Shown here: in pieces, positions 25,392 to 35,229 of the stretch
Numbering within the stretch: the stretch's first letter is position 1
How the letters are laid out: every line of letters begins with the position of its first letter
Assembly: GCF_020447315.1 (NCBI RefSeq)
Contig: NZ_JAJADQ010000008.1
Span: 280,071 to 344,070, forward strand
DNA: 64,000 nucleotides
Source: Hymenobacter nitidus
GTDB taxonomy: Bacteria > Bacteroidota > Bacteroidia > Cytophagales > Hymenobacteraceae
Direction of reading: 5' to 3'
The notes under the pieces: generated by a model
What the model was told of the DNA's origin: nothing
Seen by the model: only the letters and a program-made list of their open reading frames with translations
The model's database searches: none
Made by a program: the position numbers and the translations under genes

Positions 25392-25394
25392 GCG

Positions 25395-25466
25395 CCGCTT
25401 CTCACAAGTTCATAAAAAAGGCTCCGCAGTACTGCGGAGCCTTTTTTATGAACTTGTGAGAAGCGG
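25395..25466. terminator. Bidirectional terminator formed by a perfect 72-bp palindrome
   Basis: Both 36-base arms (25395-25430, 25431-25466) are exact inverted copies with no spacer. The core GGCTCCGCAGT/ACTGCGGAGCC is flanked by A6/T6 runs, so it works as a terminator for both the T9SS gene (+) and pseB (-). The arms continue perfectly another 17 bases beyond the A/T runs. Confidence 0.92.
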
Positions 25467-25478
25467 CCAACGGTAAGA

Positions 25479-26498
25479 TTACACCTCAAAGTCGGCATCC
25501 ACGTGCCGGCGGATTTCTTCCCGGATCTGCTCGGCGGTCAGCCACTCCTGGTTGTTGGCCGAGTCGTAGTGGAAGCCGTCGGGCACCCGCTTGCCGTCGA
25601 AGTGCTTGATGAACTCCTCCACGTCCCAGCGCGGGGTGAAGGGCAGAATCACGTAGTACTTGGCCAGTTCCACGGTGCTCAGCGCGTCGGTTTCCGTAAT
25701 CATGGCCTCGTGCAGCTTCTCGCCCGGCCGGATGCCCACAATTTCGTGCTTGCACTCGGGGCCGATGGCCTCGGCTACTTCCGTGATTTTATAGGAGGGA
25801 ATCTTGGGCACGAAGATTTCGCCGCCCCAGGCGTGCTCCAGCGCATACAGCACCAAATCCACGCCCTGCTCCAGCGAGATGTTGAAGCGCGTCATGTCGG
25901 GGTGGGTGATGGGCAGCACGCCCGTGGTGCGGCGCTGCAGGAAAAACGGTACTACCGAACCCCGGGAGCCGATTACGTTGCCGTAGCGCACCACCGAAAA
26001 GCGCAAATCGCGCGAGCCTTTCATATTGTTGGCCGCCACGAAGAGCTTATCGGAGCACAGCTTGGTGGCCCCGTACAGGTTGATGGGGGCCGCGGCTTTG
26101 TCGGTGCTCAGGGCCACCACGTGCTGCACGCCGCAGTCGAGGGCGGCGTTGATGACGTTTTCGGCCCCGAAGATGTTGGTTTTGATGCACTCCATCGGGT
26201 TATACTCGGCGGCGGGTACCTGCTTGAGGGCCGCGGCGTGCACAATCACGTCGATGCCTTCGCAGGCGCGCTTGAGCCGCTCCCCGTCGCGCACGTCGCC
26301 AATGAAGTAGCGGATGGCCGGGTACTTGGTGTGCGGAAACACCTGCGACATTTCGTACTGCTTCAGCTCGTCACGCGAGTACACCACCAGGCGCTTCACC
26401 TGCGGAAACTTCTCGAAGACGGTCTGGACGAATTGTTTGCCGAAAGAACCGGTGCCACCCGTTACCAGGATGGATTTATGATTTAAGTCGAGGCTCAT
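25479..26498 (-). CDS. pseB: UDP-N-acetylglucosamine 4,6-dehydratase (inverting)
   Basis: 339 residues from ATG 26498, chosen because it places the NAD-binding VTGGTGSFGKQFV at the N-terminus. The SDR pattern continues with VYSRDELKQYEM, FIGDVRDGERL, the HAAALKQVPAAEYNPME block, STDKAAAPINLYGATKLCSDKLF (core; Lys of the modified YxxxK site) and GIRPGEKLHE. It is the first step of pseudaminic acid synthesis, giving the 4-keto-6-deoxy-L-altro sugar. It is separated from pseC by the T9SS gene and has its own promoter at 26541-26548. Confidence 0.93.
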   Translation of the reverse strand: MSLDLNHKSILVTGGTGSFGKQFVQTVFEKFPQVKRLVVYSRDELKQYEMSQVFPHTKYPAIRYFIGDVRDGERLKRACEGIDVIVHAAALKQVPAAEYNPMECIKTNIFGAENVINAALDCGVQHVVALSTDKAAAPINLYGATKLCSDKLFVAANNMKGSRDLRFSVVRYGNVIGSRGSVVPFFLQRRTTGVLPITHPDMTRFNISLEQGVDLVLYALEHAWGGEIFVPKIPSYKITEVAEAIGPECKHEIVGIRPGEKLHEAMITETDALSTVELAKYYVILPFTPRWDVEEFIKHFDGKRVPDGFHYDSANNQEWLTAEQIREEIRRHVDADFEV

Positions 26499-26540
26499 AA
26501 GTAGAGGAAATCCGTTGCCGCCCGGCGGGCGAAAGGAGGG

Positions 26541-26578
26541 CAAAAGTAGGCATTCCCCGCCTAGCTTCCGTACTTTTG
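26541..26578. promoter_or_regulatory. Divergent promoters of pseB and the FkbH-like gene
   Basis: CAAAAGTA at 26541-26548 is TACTTTTG on the minus strand, driving pseB. TACTTTTG at 26571-26578 on the plus strand drives the FkbH-like gene. The two -7 boxes are identical and face away from each other across 22 bases. The leaders would be about 40 and 115 bases. Confidence 0.65.
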
Positions 26579-26698
26579 TGGCTTGTTGGTGTTTAGAGGT
26601 TGATTTCGGTCGTAGTGCTGCTGCCAAACCAGTGTCGGCTAGCTGTAAACCGGGCTGAAATCGACTCAAGCCGAAAAACGAATAACTGCGAATTACCT

Positions 26699-28528
26699 AT
26701 GCCCGAGCCCATCAAAGTCGTTATCTGGGACCTGGACGACACGTTCTGGCGGGGCACCCTCTCGGAAGGAGCCGTGGAGGCACTGGCGGACAACCTGCAA
26801 TTGGTGCGCGACACCGCCGCCCGGGGTATTGTGCACACCATTGTCTCCAAAAACGACTTTGCCCCGGCCGAAGCCCAACTGGTGGAGTTGGGTATCCGCG
26901 ACCTGTTCGTTTTTCCCCAGATCAGCTGGCAGCCCAAGGGCCCGATTATCAAGGACCTGCTGGAAAAGATGCAGCTGCGGGCACCCAATGCCCTGTTTCT
27001 CGACGACAACCCCATCAACCGGGCCGAGGCGCAGTTCTACAACCCCCAGCTGCAGGTAGCCGACCCCGCCGACCTGGCCCAGCTGGCCCCGGTGCTGCGC
27101 GCCAGCGGCAAGCCCGACCCCACGTTCAGCCGCCTGGAGCAGTATAAGTTGCTGGAGCGCCAGCAGCAGGCCCGCTCCGGCTACCAGGACAATCTGGCAT
27201 TCCTGCGCGACTCCCAGGTGCGGATTCAGTTCCGGGAGGGCGCCGAAGTGCTGCCCGACCTCGACCGGCTGGAGGAGCTCATCAACCGCTCCAACCAGCT
27301 CAATTTCACCAAGCAGCGCGTCAGCCAGGAAAGCCTGCGGGCCGATTTGCAGAACCCACAGCAGCGCTGGGGCACGGTGCGGGTGCAGGACCGGTTCGGC
27401 GACTATGGCCTGGTGGGCGTGTACTGCGTGCAGGTGGCTGAAAACCGGCTGGCGCAGCTCGTGTTTTCCTGCCGCATCCTGCATCTGGGCGTCGAGCAGT
27501 TCACCTACGCCTGGCTGGGCTTTCCTACGTTGGAAGTGCAGGGCGACGTTGCTACCAAGCTAAATGGGCACGACAAGCCCGACTGGATAACCATCGAAAC
27601 CGAGGAAACTGCGGCTGCGGACCCAGCCGAAACGGCGGCCAAACCTGCGGCCAACCGACTGCGCGTGTTGCTTAAGGGCGGCTGCGACCTGGGCCAGCTC
27701 ACGCCTTTTTTGCAGGCCTACGACCTGACGGTGGAGGAGGAGTTCAACTTCAACAACGAAAACCAGATTCCGGTCCACGTGGAGCACACCGCGCTGCTGC
27801 GCCAGGGCCGGGAGCTGCCCGCTCCGGAAAAGCAGCGCCTGGCTACGGAACTGCCTTTTCTGGGTCGGGAGGCTTTCGATACCAAGCTCTGGACCAACGA
27901 CTACGACGTGCTGGTGTACAGCCCCCTGATGGACTACACCCAGGAGCTGTACCGCGAAAAAGCCACGGGTATTGAGGTGCCGTTTGGCGGCTACCAGAAT
28001 CTGACGGCCGTGGAGCCCGCCGCCCAGGCCGCGAAATACGCCCAGCGCCGGTTTCGGGGAATGGACGAAGATTTTCTGCGTCGGTTCCAGCGGGAGTTCA
28101 GCTTCGAGGGCCAGATTTCCCCGACCCGCTTTCAGCAGAACCTGGCTTGGCTGCGGGCGCAGATACCGCCCGAAATTCCCATCTTCTTGCTCAACGGGGC
28201 CGAAATCGACGTGCCCGGGTCGGGCGAAACCGGCGGGCTGCCGCGCCACCAGGCCATGAACCAGGCCCTGGCCGACTTTGTGGCTACGACCGACAACTGC
28301 TTCGTCATCGACGTGCGCGACTTCGTGCAAACCCCGGCCGACGTGACCAACAACCTGCGCCACTACCAGCGCCCGCACTACCGCACCCTGGCCCAGCGCA
28401 CCGCCGAGGCCATCGGGCAGTGGCAGGGCCGACAGCTGGCCCGCTCCGCCTGGGTTGATTTGCGGGCCGAGGTAGCTAGCCGGGTGCTAGCTAAGCTCAA
28501 AGGACTGTTGGGGAAGCTGCGCAAGTAG
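26699..28528 (+). CDS. FkbH-like HAD-IIIC protein with a C-terminal SGNH-like domain
   Basis: 609 residues. ATG 26699 starts MPEPIKVVIWDLDDTFW, with the HAD motif DLDDTFWRGTL at the very N-terminus. HAD-IIIC motifs continue with TIVSKND and LFLDDNPINRAEA. A region to about residue 310 resembles the GNAT-like part of FkbH proteins. From about 340 to 590 a second domain has an SGNH-like order (LLKGGCDLGQL, VLVYSPLMDYTQE, IPIFLLNGAEIDVP, RPHYRTLAQR). The usual Ser of the first block is absent. FkbH proteins form glyceryl- or acyl-carrier intermediates from bisphosphoglycerate. A role in decorating the nonulosonate glycan is inferred from the shared promoter region with pseB. Confidence 0.85.
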   Translation: MPEPIKVVIWDLDDTFWRGTLSEGAVEALADNLQLVRDTAARGIVHTIVSKNDFAPAEAQLVELGIRDLFVFPQISWQPKGPIIKDLLEKMQLRAPNALFLDDNPINRAEAQFYNPQLQVADPADLAQLAPVLRASGKPDPTFSRLEQYKLLERQQQARSGYQDNLAFLRDSQVRIQFREGAEVLPDLDRLEELINRSNQLNFTKQRVSQESLRADLQNPQQRWGTVRVQDRFGDYGLVGVYCVQVAENRLAQLVFSCRILHLGVEQFTYAWLGFPTLEVQGDVATKLNGHDKPDWITIETEETAAADPAETAAKPAANRLRVLLKGGCDLGQLTPFLQAYDLTVEEEFNFNNENQIPVHVEHTALLRQGRELPAPEKQRLATELPFLGREAFDTKLWTNDYDVLVYSPLMDYTQELYREKATGIEVPFGGYQNLTAVEPAAQAAKYAQRRFRGMDEDFLRRFQREFSFEGQISPTRFQQNLAWLRAQIPPEIPIFLLNGAEIDVPGSGETGGLPRHQAMNQALADFVATTDNCFVIDVRDFVQTPADVTNNLRHYQRPHYRTLAQRTAEAIGQWQGRQLARSAWVDLRAEVASRVLAKLKGLLGKLRK

Positions 28529-28553
28529 CTCAGAAAGGCCTGCTGAAAGCCCG

Positions 28554-28648
28554 CCATGCTGAGAAAAGTCGAAGCATCTCGCGAGCTGATGTTGTTGAGA
28601 AAGAACGGTCATGCTTCGACTTCGCTCAGCATGACCGTTCTTTCTCAA
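28554..28648. repeat. REP-like palindromic repeat
   Basis: A perfect 21-bp stem (28595-28615 with 28628-28648) with a 12-base loop contains ATGCTTCGACTTCGCTCAGC. A second, imperfect inverted copy (CATGCTGAGAAAAGTCGAAG) lies at 28555-28574. The CATGCTGAGCGAAGTCGAAGC type of sequence is recurrent in Bacteroidota intergenic DNA as far as I recall. It lies between the convergent fkbH-like and glycosyltransferase genes and may also end their transcripts. Confidence 0.7.
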
Positions 28649-28696
28649 GATGCTCTCTTCCCCGCAACCATGCCCCGCGGGGCTCGGAATGGCGTT

Positions 28697-29995
28697 CTAG
28701 GATCTGCCAATGAGCTCCACCAGCCGTTTGGTGAGGGCACGACGCGAATAGCGGGCGTGGTTCAGGGCCGGCAAATCCAGGTTGGGGTTTTGCTGCCACT
28801 GCGCGGCCAGCTCTTCCAGGTAGCCAAGCATGGTTTCGTAGGCGTCGTAGGCGTAGGCGTGGCCCGCGCTGCATTCCTGCAGCAGATTATCCGCATCCGA
28901 ACCCACCGGGCCAACGCAGATAATGGGCTTGTTGGCGGCCAGATACTCGAACACCTTGCCGGGCAGAATCCCGAAATTGTGGTCCACGTCGGGAATGGCC
29001 ATGAGCAGCACCGAGGCCCGCAGCAGGTAGCGCACCGACTCGTCGTGCGGTACAAACGGCACGAGCTCGGTCCGCTCGGTAAGGCCCGCCGCAGCAATCT
29101 GCGCCTGCACGCCCGCCGACACCTGGCCCACAAAGCGCAGCCGCAGCGGCACCGCGGGGTGGCGCCGGGCGCACTCGGCGCAGGCCCTAAGGAACTTCTC
29201 GATGTGGTAGGTTTCCGAAATCGTGCCGGTGTGGGTTATCAGCAGCGCGTCGTGGGGTGGGGTAGAAGGCGCGCGGAAGTCACTCTCGTCGTAGCCGTTC
29301 GGGATGACGTGAAACTTGCCGTCGGTCAGCTGGGGCGACTTGCCCAGAAACAGGCGCTTGGTGTCGGGGCTGGTTATCAGCACCGCGTCGGCCTGCTCCA
29401 GCACCTGGCGCTCGTAGCGCGCATCGAGCCAGCGGGCAAAGCGGGTTTTGTTTAGCTCCTTGGTGTAGTAAATATCGGTCCAGGGGTCGCGCATGTCGGC
29501 CAGCCAGCGCAGGCCATAGCGTTTCTTCAGCGTCAGGCCAATCAGCTGGGTGGAGTGGGGCGGCGAGCTGGTGAGCACCGCGTCGAAGGTTTCGCCCTGG
29601 GCCAGCAACTCGGCCACGGCCCGCAGCACGTGGGAATTCCAGCCCCGGCGCGGGTCGGGAATAAACAGATTGCCGCGCACAAACTTGAAAAACTGCTGCT
29701 GCAGGCTGGTCTTGCTTTCGTTGGCGAAGCCCCCGTAGGGAATCTGCTGGCGGCCGGTGAGCTTCTTGTAGGAACCAAAGGGCTCGGACGTGCCGGTGCG
29801 GATAACGCGCACCCCGGCCGGAATTTCGGCCGCCAACGACTCGTCCAGCACCGGATAGGCGCCCTTCTCCGGGTCGACGGTAACCACGGTGCACTCCACG
29901 CCGAAGCCGGGCAGGTGCTTCACAAACTTCAACGTCCGCTGCACGCCGGCGCCCCCGGAAGGCGGCCAGTAATACGTAATGACGAGCAGGCGCAT
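28697..29995 (-). CDS. Glycosyltransferase, GT-B fold (GT4-like)
   Basis: 432 residues from ATG 29995, at which the conserved opening MRLLVITYYWPPSGGAGVQR begins. The N-terminal domain carries the acceptor side (GVECTVVTVDP, SSPPHSTQLIGLTLKK, WLADMRDPWTD). The C-terminal domain has the nucleotide-sugar part with HVIPNGYDESDF, ITHTGTISETYH and GKVFEYLAANKPIICVG, in which the Glu of the FEYLA motif contacts the donor. It adds a sugar to a surface glycan in the cytoplasm. It faces the fkbH-like gene tail to tail. Confidence 0.88.
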   Translation of the reverse strand: MRLLVITYYWPPSGGAGVQRTLKFVKHLPGFGVECTVVTVDPEKGAYPVLDESLAAEIPAGVRVIRTGTSEPFGSYKKLTGRQQIPYGGFANESKTSLQQQFFKFVRGNLFIPDPRRGWNSHVLRAVAELLAQGETFDAVLTSSPPHSTQLIGLTLKKRYGLRWLADMRDPWTDIYYTKELNKTRFARWLDARYERQVLEQADAVLITSPDTKRLFLGKSPQLTDGKFHVIPNGYDESDFRAPSTPPHDALLITHTGTISETYHIEKFLRACAECARRHPAVPLRLRFVGQVSAGVQAQIAAAGLTERTELVPFVPHDESVRYLLRASVLLMAIPDVDHNFGILPGKVFEYLAANKPIICVGPVGSDADNLLQECSAGHAYAYDAYETMLGYLEELAAQWQQNPNLDLPALNHARYSRRALTKRLVELIGRS

Positions 29996-30033
29996 AGAGT
30001 AGAAAGAAAGCTGATTTGAGCGGTTTCGGAGCG

Positions 30034-30041
30034 CGAAGGTA
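30034..30041 (-). promoter_or_regulatory. Putative -7 box of the glycosyltransferase gene
   Basis: TACCTTCG on the minus strand, one mismatch from TAnnTTTG, ~40 bases before ATG 29995. Confidence 0.4.
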
Positions 30042-30071
30042 AGCACCTGTCGGCTTTTGGGGTTTTCTGGC

Positions 30072-30079
30072 TAATTTTG
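30072..30079 (+). promoter_or_regulatory. Upstream -7 box (TAATTTTG) of ffh or of a leader RNA
   Basis: An exact TAnnTTTG match about 200 bases before ffh. No reading frame of note follows before 30281. It may be a second, distal ffh promoter. Confidence 0.4.
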
Positions 30080-30230
30080 GGGAGCGAAGCGTCGACGTTT
30101 CGCGTACCTTGTTTGTTAAGGTGGAAAAGAGTTGCAGCTGTAACTGGCTGTAAGCCACAGAATTATCGTGGTTTATGGCCGGTTCAAACCGCCTCTTTCA
30201 GCTTGCCATCCGCCGACCGGCCGAGCTTCG

Positions 30231-30238
30231 TAGCTTTG
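30231..30238 (+). promoter_or_regulatory. -7 box (TAGCTTTG) of ffh
   Basis: An exact TAnnTTTG match; transcription would start near 30243, ~38 bases before the ffh ATG. A TTG at 30203-30205 lies 25 bases upstream of the box, a little further than usual. Confidence 0.65.
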
Positions 30239-30280
30239 CCGGGGCCTCATTACCCACGCAACTAAGCAGCACATCTACCG

Positions 30281-31624
<1,344 letters not shown>

Positions 31625-31641
31625 CCCGTTTGAGGACAGAG

Positions 31642-31678
31642 AAAAGCCCCGGCTCATTTCCAATGGCTCGGGGCTTTT
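31642..31678 (+). terminator. Intrinsic terminator of ffh
   Basis: A 10-bp stem AAAAGCCCCG/CGGGGCTTTT (31642-31651, 31669-31678) with a 17-base loop and a T-run. It can also serve the convergent gene ending at 31712. Confidence 0.85.
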
Positions 31679-31711
31679 GCTTTTCAGAAGCATCAGGCCT
31701 TCGGGTACTGA

Positions 31712-34681
31712 CTACCGGGCAATCAACACTTTCTGACTACTGCCAACTGGTTTGCCGGTGGCGTCCAGGGCCCGCAGAAAGTATAGCCCCGGCGCGAGGT
31801 GACGAACAGTGAGCTGCCCCTCACGGCGCACCACCTGCCGCAGCACCGTGCGGCCGTGCTGGTCGATTAGCGTCAGCTGCACGGGCTGTTCGGCGAGGCC
31901 CGCCAGGGAAATATGCACAACATCCTGGGCCGGCACCGGGGCTATGCTGAGCGTGGGAGCTACTGTGGCCGGCGCCAGCACGGCCACGGGTGAATACGTG
32001 ACTTTGCCGTCCTGATCCAGCTGCCTGAGGCGGTAATACACCTGCGCAAGCGGCGCACCCGCGTCCTGAAACCGGTACTGCTGCGGCGCCGTGGCGGTAC
32101 CTTGGCCGGCCACAAAGCCCACTTGCTGGAACTGACTTTCGCCTTCCGTGCGCCGCTCGATGGCAAAGCCGCGGTTGTTATGCTCCGAAGCCGTTTTCCA
32201 GGTGAGCAGTACGGAGGAAGCCTGGCGTACCGCCGCAAACGTCAGCAGCTCGACCGGCAGGACTGCCCCGTTGGCAGCCGGCAGCAGCACCTGGAACTCC
32301 GAAGCCTGGGTGAGCGTGATGCTGAGCTGCCGCGTCACGGCGTCGAAGCTAAAGCCTGCCACGCCGGGGCCGGTGACGGCCGTGGGCGCGGTGCTCAGCG
32401 GAACAGTCAGCGTGGTGGCCCGGCTGGCGTAGCCCACGTAGCGTCCCGCCTCGGCCCGCTGCCAGCTGAGCGTGGCGCGTTTGGCTGAGCGGATATGGGC
32501 CATGTTGCCGTAGTAGAGTACCGTGCCTTGCTCCAGAAACAGCTGGGCAAAGCTGCCGGCCGCATCCGTCGAGTAGAAATTGACCAGCCCATCGGCCTGC
32601 ACGGCTAGCGGCAGCAGGTTGCTGGCGTCGGAGGTCAGTACCGTATCGGCCTGGGCAAAGACTACGTCCTGGTAGTCGGAGCTGGCAGCCAGAGCGGCCG
32701 TGGTGGCCGTGCTGGTGGTGGCGACGCTGAGTGGCGTGGTCGTGAACGGGGCCAGGGCCGCCAGAAACTGCGTCTGGGCTGCACCGCTTTTCTGCACGAG
32801 CAGCGTGGTGTGCTTTTCCGACTGGTTGTAGGTCAGCTCGTGGCGGTTGGTGGCTTTGCCGTAGCCGCTGGCCCCGCCGGTAGCCGTGACGTGGGCCAGT
32901 AGCCCGGCCCCATTTTTCTGCCAGATGCCTTCTCCAGCTGCCAGCTTATCGGTGAACGAGCCGGTAGCCGCCGGGCCGTTTTCCAGGCCGTAGCCGTGCA
33001 GCTGCCAGGTGTAGGTATGCACCGCATTGGACCGGACAAAATCGGCCAGGAGGTAGTAGCTGTTGCGGATAAATAGCGTTTTGCGGGTGATGGTGGCGGT
33101 TTGGTAAGTTGTCTGCACTTCGCCGTAGGCCAGCTTGCCGGTCTGGAAGGTATTGCGGATGGTGGCCGGTGCGTCGTTGGGGGCGCTGGGAGCCCCGATG
33201 GCCGGACCAGCGTTGTCGACCAGAATCAGGTTGTGGTTCGTGGCCTTGCCCAGGGAGTCGCGGCGGCCGTAGCTGAGGTAGCCGGGGTCCAGGGCCAGCA
33301 GCTGCCCATTGGCGTGCAGCTGGAAGCTGCTGGCATCGGCCTGGCTGTGGCCGCCAGAGTTGGTTTGGGCCGCGCCGCTCTTGCCGTACACGTGCAGGTA
33401 GCTGGCCAGGGAGTCGTTGCCGGAGCGGAAAACCAGGTTGCCACTCTGGGGCAGGGCCGTCAGCGTCGGGTTGGTGGGGGCCGTGGGGGCAAGGTTGGCA
33501 GCCAGATACGCCGCGCGCATATCCACGGTGGCGTCGCGCAGCTGGGTGTTCAGCGAGTTGAGCTGCCTGGTCGACAGATTGCCCAGGTGCAGCGGCTTCA
33601 CGTAGCGGCTTTTGCCGGTGAGAGCCAGCTCGGGCATGCCCATATCCACGTAGGAATCTTCCAGGGCGGGCAGGCGGCCATCGGGCAGCAGAATGGCCGT
33701 AATCCAGTCGTAGAGCTGGTCGTAGCGCGGGTCGTAATACGGGTTGCGAATGGGGCGGGAAACGCCGCCGAAGCTGTAGGTCAGCGTGTTGTCGGGCAGG
33801 AAATTGCCCATGGCCCGGAAAAACGGCAGGCAGTTCAGAAATGCGTACTTGAAGTAGTACGGCCCTTCGGCGTAGCCCGCCACGGCGTTCGGGTCCGACT
33901 GCCGCTGCGCATCCTGCCAGAGCACGTTGTCGATGTTGAACAGCCCGTGGTTGATCCAGGCCGTGGGCCGGCGGCTTACGTGGGTGGCGCTGCCCACGTC
34001 GTTGAGCACCACTGCAGCCATGCCCAGCGCGGCCGCCGTCATCAGCGCGTGGTTGTTCTTGACCTGCTTATAAAACTCGAAGCTGACGAACGACACCGGC
34101 CGGAAGGGCTTTACCGACTGCGAATCAAGGTTGCCGACAAACTCCTGCAGCCGCCGCTTGCCCGCAGCCAGGTCAGCATCAGTCTGCCCGGCGCCGCGCA
34201 GCAAATCGTAGGCTATCAGGTAGTCAATCAGCTCTTTGGAGCGCCACTGCCACTCGTTGTACGAAGACGGATTGCTGAGCGTGGCGTACACCTCCACGCT
34301 GGTGTTGATGCTTTCGAGCAGAGCCTGAGCACTGGCCAGCAAGGCCGCCTTTTCCGCCGCCGATAGCGGCGCGTTGCCAGGCTGGCGGTCCAGCAGGAGC
34401 ACGAAGGCCGCGTTTTTAGCCAGCGTAGCGCGGGCCCGGCGTCCATCGGCAGAGGTATTGTCAGAAGTGGGCGGGGCCGTGGCGCTTTGGTAGAGGCTGG
34501 CGTAGAGGGCCTGCCGCTCGGGCCGGAGCAGAGCCTGCTGCACCTGCGCAACGGCCGAAGCCTTCAGCAAGGTGCGCGGAAACGACGCGTCGGCGCCCGG
34601 CGGGTGCCAGCTGCCGGTTTGCGCGACGACGGTTTGAACTACAAGAAATACGAAGAATAGAGTAGCGGCAAGGTGTTTCAA
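31712..34681 (-). CDS. Secreted heparinase II/III-like polysaccharide lyase with T9SS domain
   Basis: 989 residues with a signal peptide ending VVAQ. Residues about 30-390 form an alpha-toroid-like, helix-rich region (KNNHALMTAAALGMAAVVLNDV contains the Asn-His pair expected in the active cleft; WINHGLFNIDN). About 410-650 is the heparinase II/III-type beta-domain (TNSGGHSQADASSFQL with the conserved His, LDPGYLSYG). The last part has the VELLTFAA linker domain common in T9SS proteins and a C-terminal sorting domain (LYFLRALDATGKPVGSSQKVLI). It probably cleaves uronic-acid polysaccharides outside the cell. The exact substrate is not readable. Confidence 0.82.
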   Translation of the reverse strand: MKHLAATLFFVFLVVQTVVAQTGSWHPPGADASFPRTLLKASAVAQVQQALLRPERQALYASLYQSATAPPTSDNTSADGRRARATLAKNAAFVLLLDRQPGNAPLSAAEKAALLASAQALLESINTSVEVYATLSNPSSYNEWQWRSKELIDYLIAYDLLRGAGQTDADLAAGKRRLQEFVGNLDSQSVKPFRPVSFVSFEFYKQVKNNHALMTAAALGMAAVVLNDVGSATHVSRRPTAWINHGLFNIDNVLWQDAQRQSDPNAVAGYAEGPYYFKYAFLNCLPFFRAMGNFLPDNTLTYSFGGVSRPIRNPYYDPRYDQLYDWITAILLPDGRLPALEDSYVDMGMPELALTGKSRYVKPLHLGNLSTRQLNSLNTQLRDATVDMRAAYLAANLAPTAPTNPTLTALPQSGNLVFRSGNDSLASYLHVYGKSGAAQTNSGGHSQADASSFQLHANGQLLALDPGYLSYGRRDSLGKATNHNLILVDNAGPAIGAPSAPNDAPATIRNTFQTGKLAYGEVQTTYQTATITRKTLFIRNSYYLLADFVRSNAVHTYTWQLHGYGLENGPAATGSFTDKLAAGEGIWQKNGAGLLAHVTATGGASGYGKATNRHELTYNQSEKHTTLLVQKSGAAQTQFLAALAPFTTTPLSVATTSTATTAALAASSDYQDVVFAQADTVLTSDASNLLPLAVQADGLVNFYSTDAAGSFAQLFLEQGTVLYYGNMAHIRSAKRATLSWQRAEAGRYVGYASRATTLTVPLSTAPTAVTGPGVAGFSFDAVTRQLSITLTQASEFQVLLPAANGAVLPVELLTFAAVRQASSVLLTWKTASEHNNRGFAIERRTEGESQFQQVGFVAGQGTATAPQQYRFQDAGAPLAQVYYRLRQLDQDGKVTYSPVAVLAPATVAPTLSIAPVPAQDVVHISLAGLAEQPVQLTLIDQHGRTVLRQVVRREGQLTVRHLAPGLYFLRALDATGKPVGSSQKVLIAR

Positions 34682-34845
34682 AGGCGGCGGATAAATTGTA
34701 ATTATACCAACTAAAACGGCCCGCAGGGGCAGCAGGCTACTGGTTGGATAATACTTTAGCGCCGTGAATAGTTTCGTACTGTTTAGGTAAAAAATAAGAA
34801 ATATCCGTGTTGCATGCGCTGGTAACAGAAGATGTTCCAGGCAAA

Positions 34846-35151
34846 CTACTTGGTGGAAGGCATGACGTTGCCGGCCGTATCGGCGAAGTACACGGCCGTT
34901 ACCTTTTCCTTCTTGCCGGGCGTGGGCTCCATTTCGAAGGTGTACTCGACCGTGTAGCCCTTGCGGTTGCGGCCGTCGGCATCTTCCTGGTGGCCGGCAA
35001 AGGCTTCGGAGTGAACCGGCGTAATGGGAGCGTCAACCTGGGTTTTCACGTATTGCTCCACGGCCGCAATGGCCCGTTGCTCGGCGGCGGGGTCGGCGCT
35101 ACACGCGGCCAGCAGCAGGGCGCAGGCCGTTTTCAGAAGGAAGTGTTTCAT
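34846..35151 (-). CDS. Small lipoprotein of unknown function
   Basis: 101 residues. The signal segment ends at lipobox LLLAAC, so the mature protein is a ~85-residue lipoprotein. The body is hydrophilic with a single predicted alpha/beta pattern (IAAVEQYVKTQVDAPITPVH, then YTVEYTFEMEPTPGKKEKVTAVYFAD), which is reminiscent of small NTF2-like or DUF-type periplasmic domains, but I cannot name one. It follows the guanine deaminase gene, separated from it by a terminator. Confidence 0.75.
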   Translation of the reverse strand: MKHFLLKTACALLLAACSADPAAEQRAIAAVEQYVKTQVDAPITPVHSEAFAGHQEDADGRNRKGYTVEYTFEMEPTPGKKEKVTAVYFADTAGNVMPSTK

Positions 35152-35165
35152 AGCCCTGAAGATAG

Positions 35166-35191
35166 CAAAAGGCCCCCGAGGAGGCCTTTTG
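35166..35191. terminator. Intrinsic terminator after the deaminase gene
   Basis: CAAAAGGCC (35166-35174) pairs with GGCCTTTTG (35183-35191) around an 8-base loop; read on the minus strand the stem ends in T4. It lies between the deaminase stop (35230) and the small lipoprotein start (35151). Confidence 0.75.
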
Positions 35192-35229
35192 TCAGAGAAG
35201 TAAGTGCGAACAAGCGCGGTGGGCCCTGC

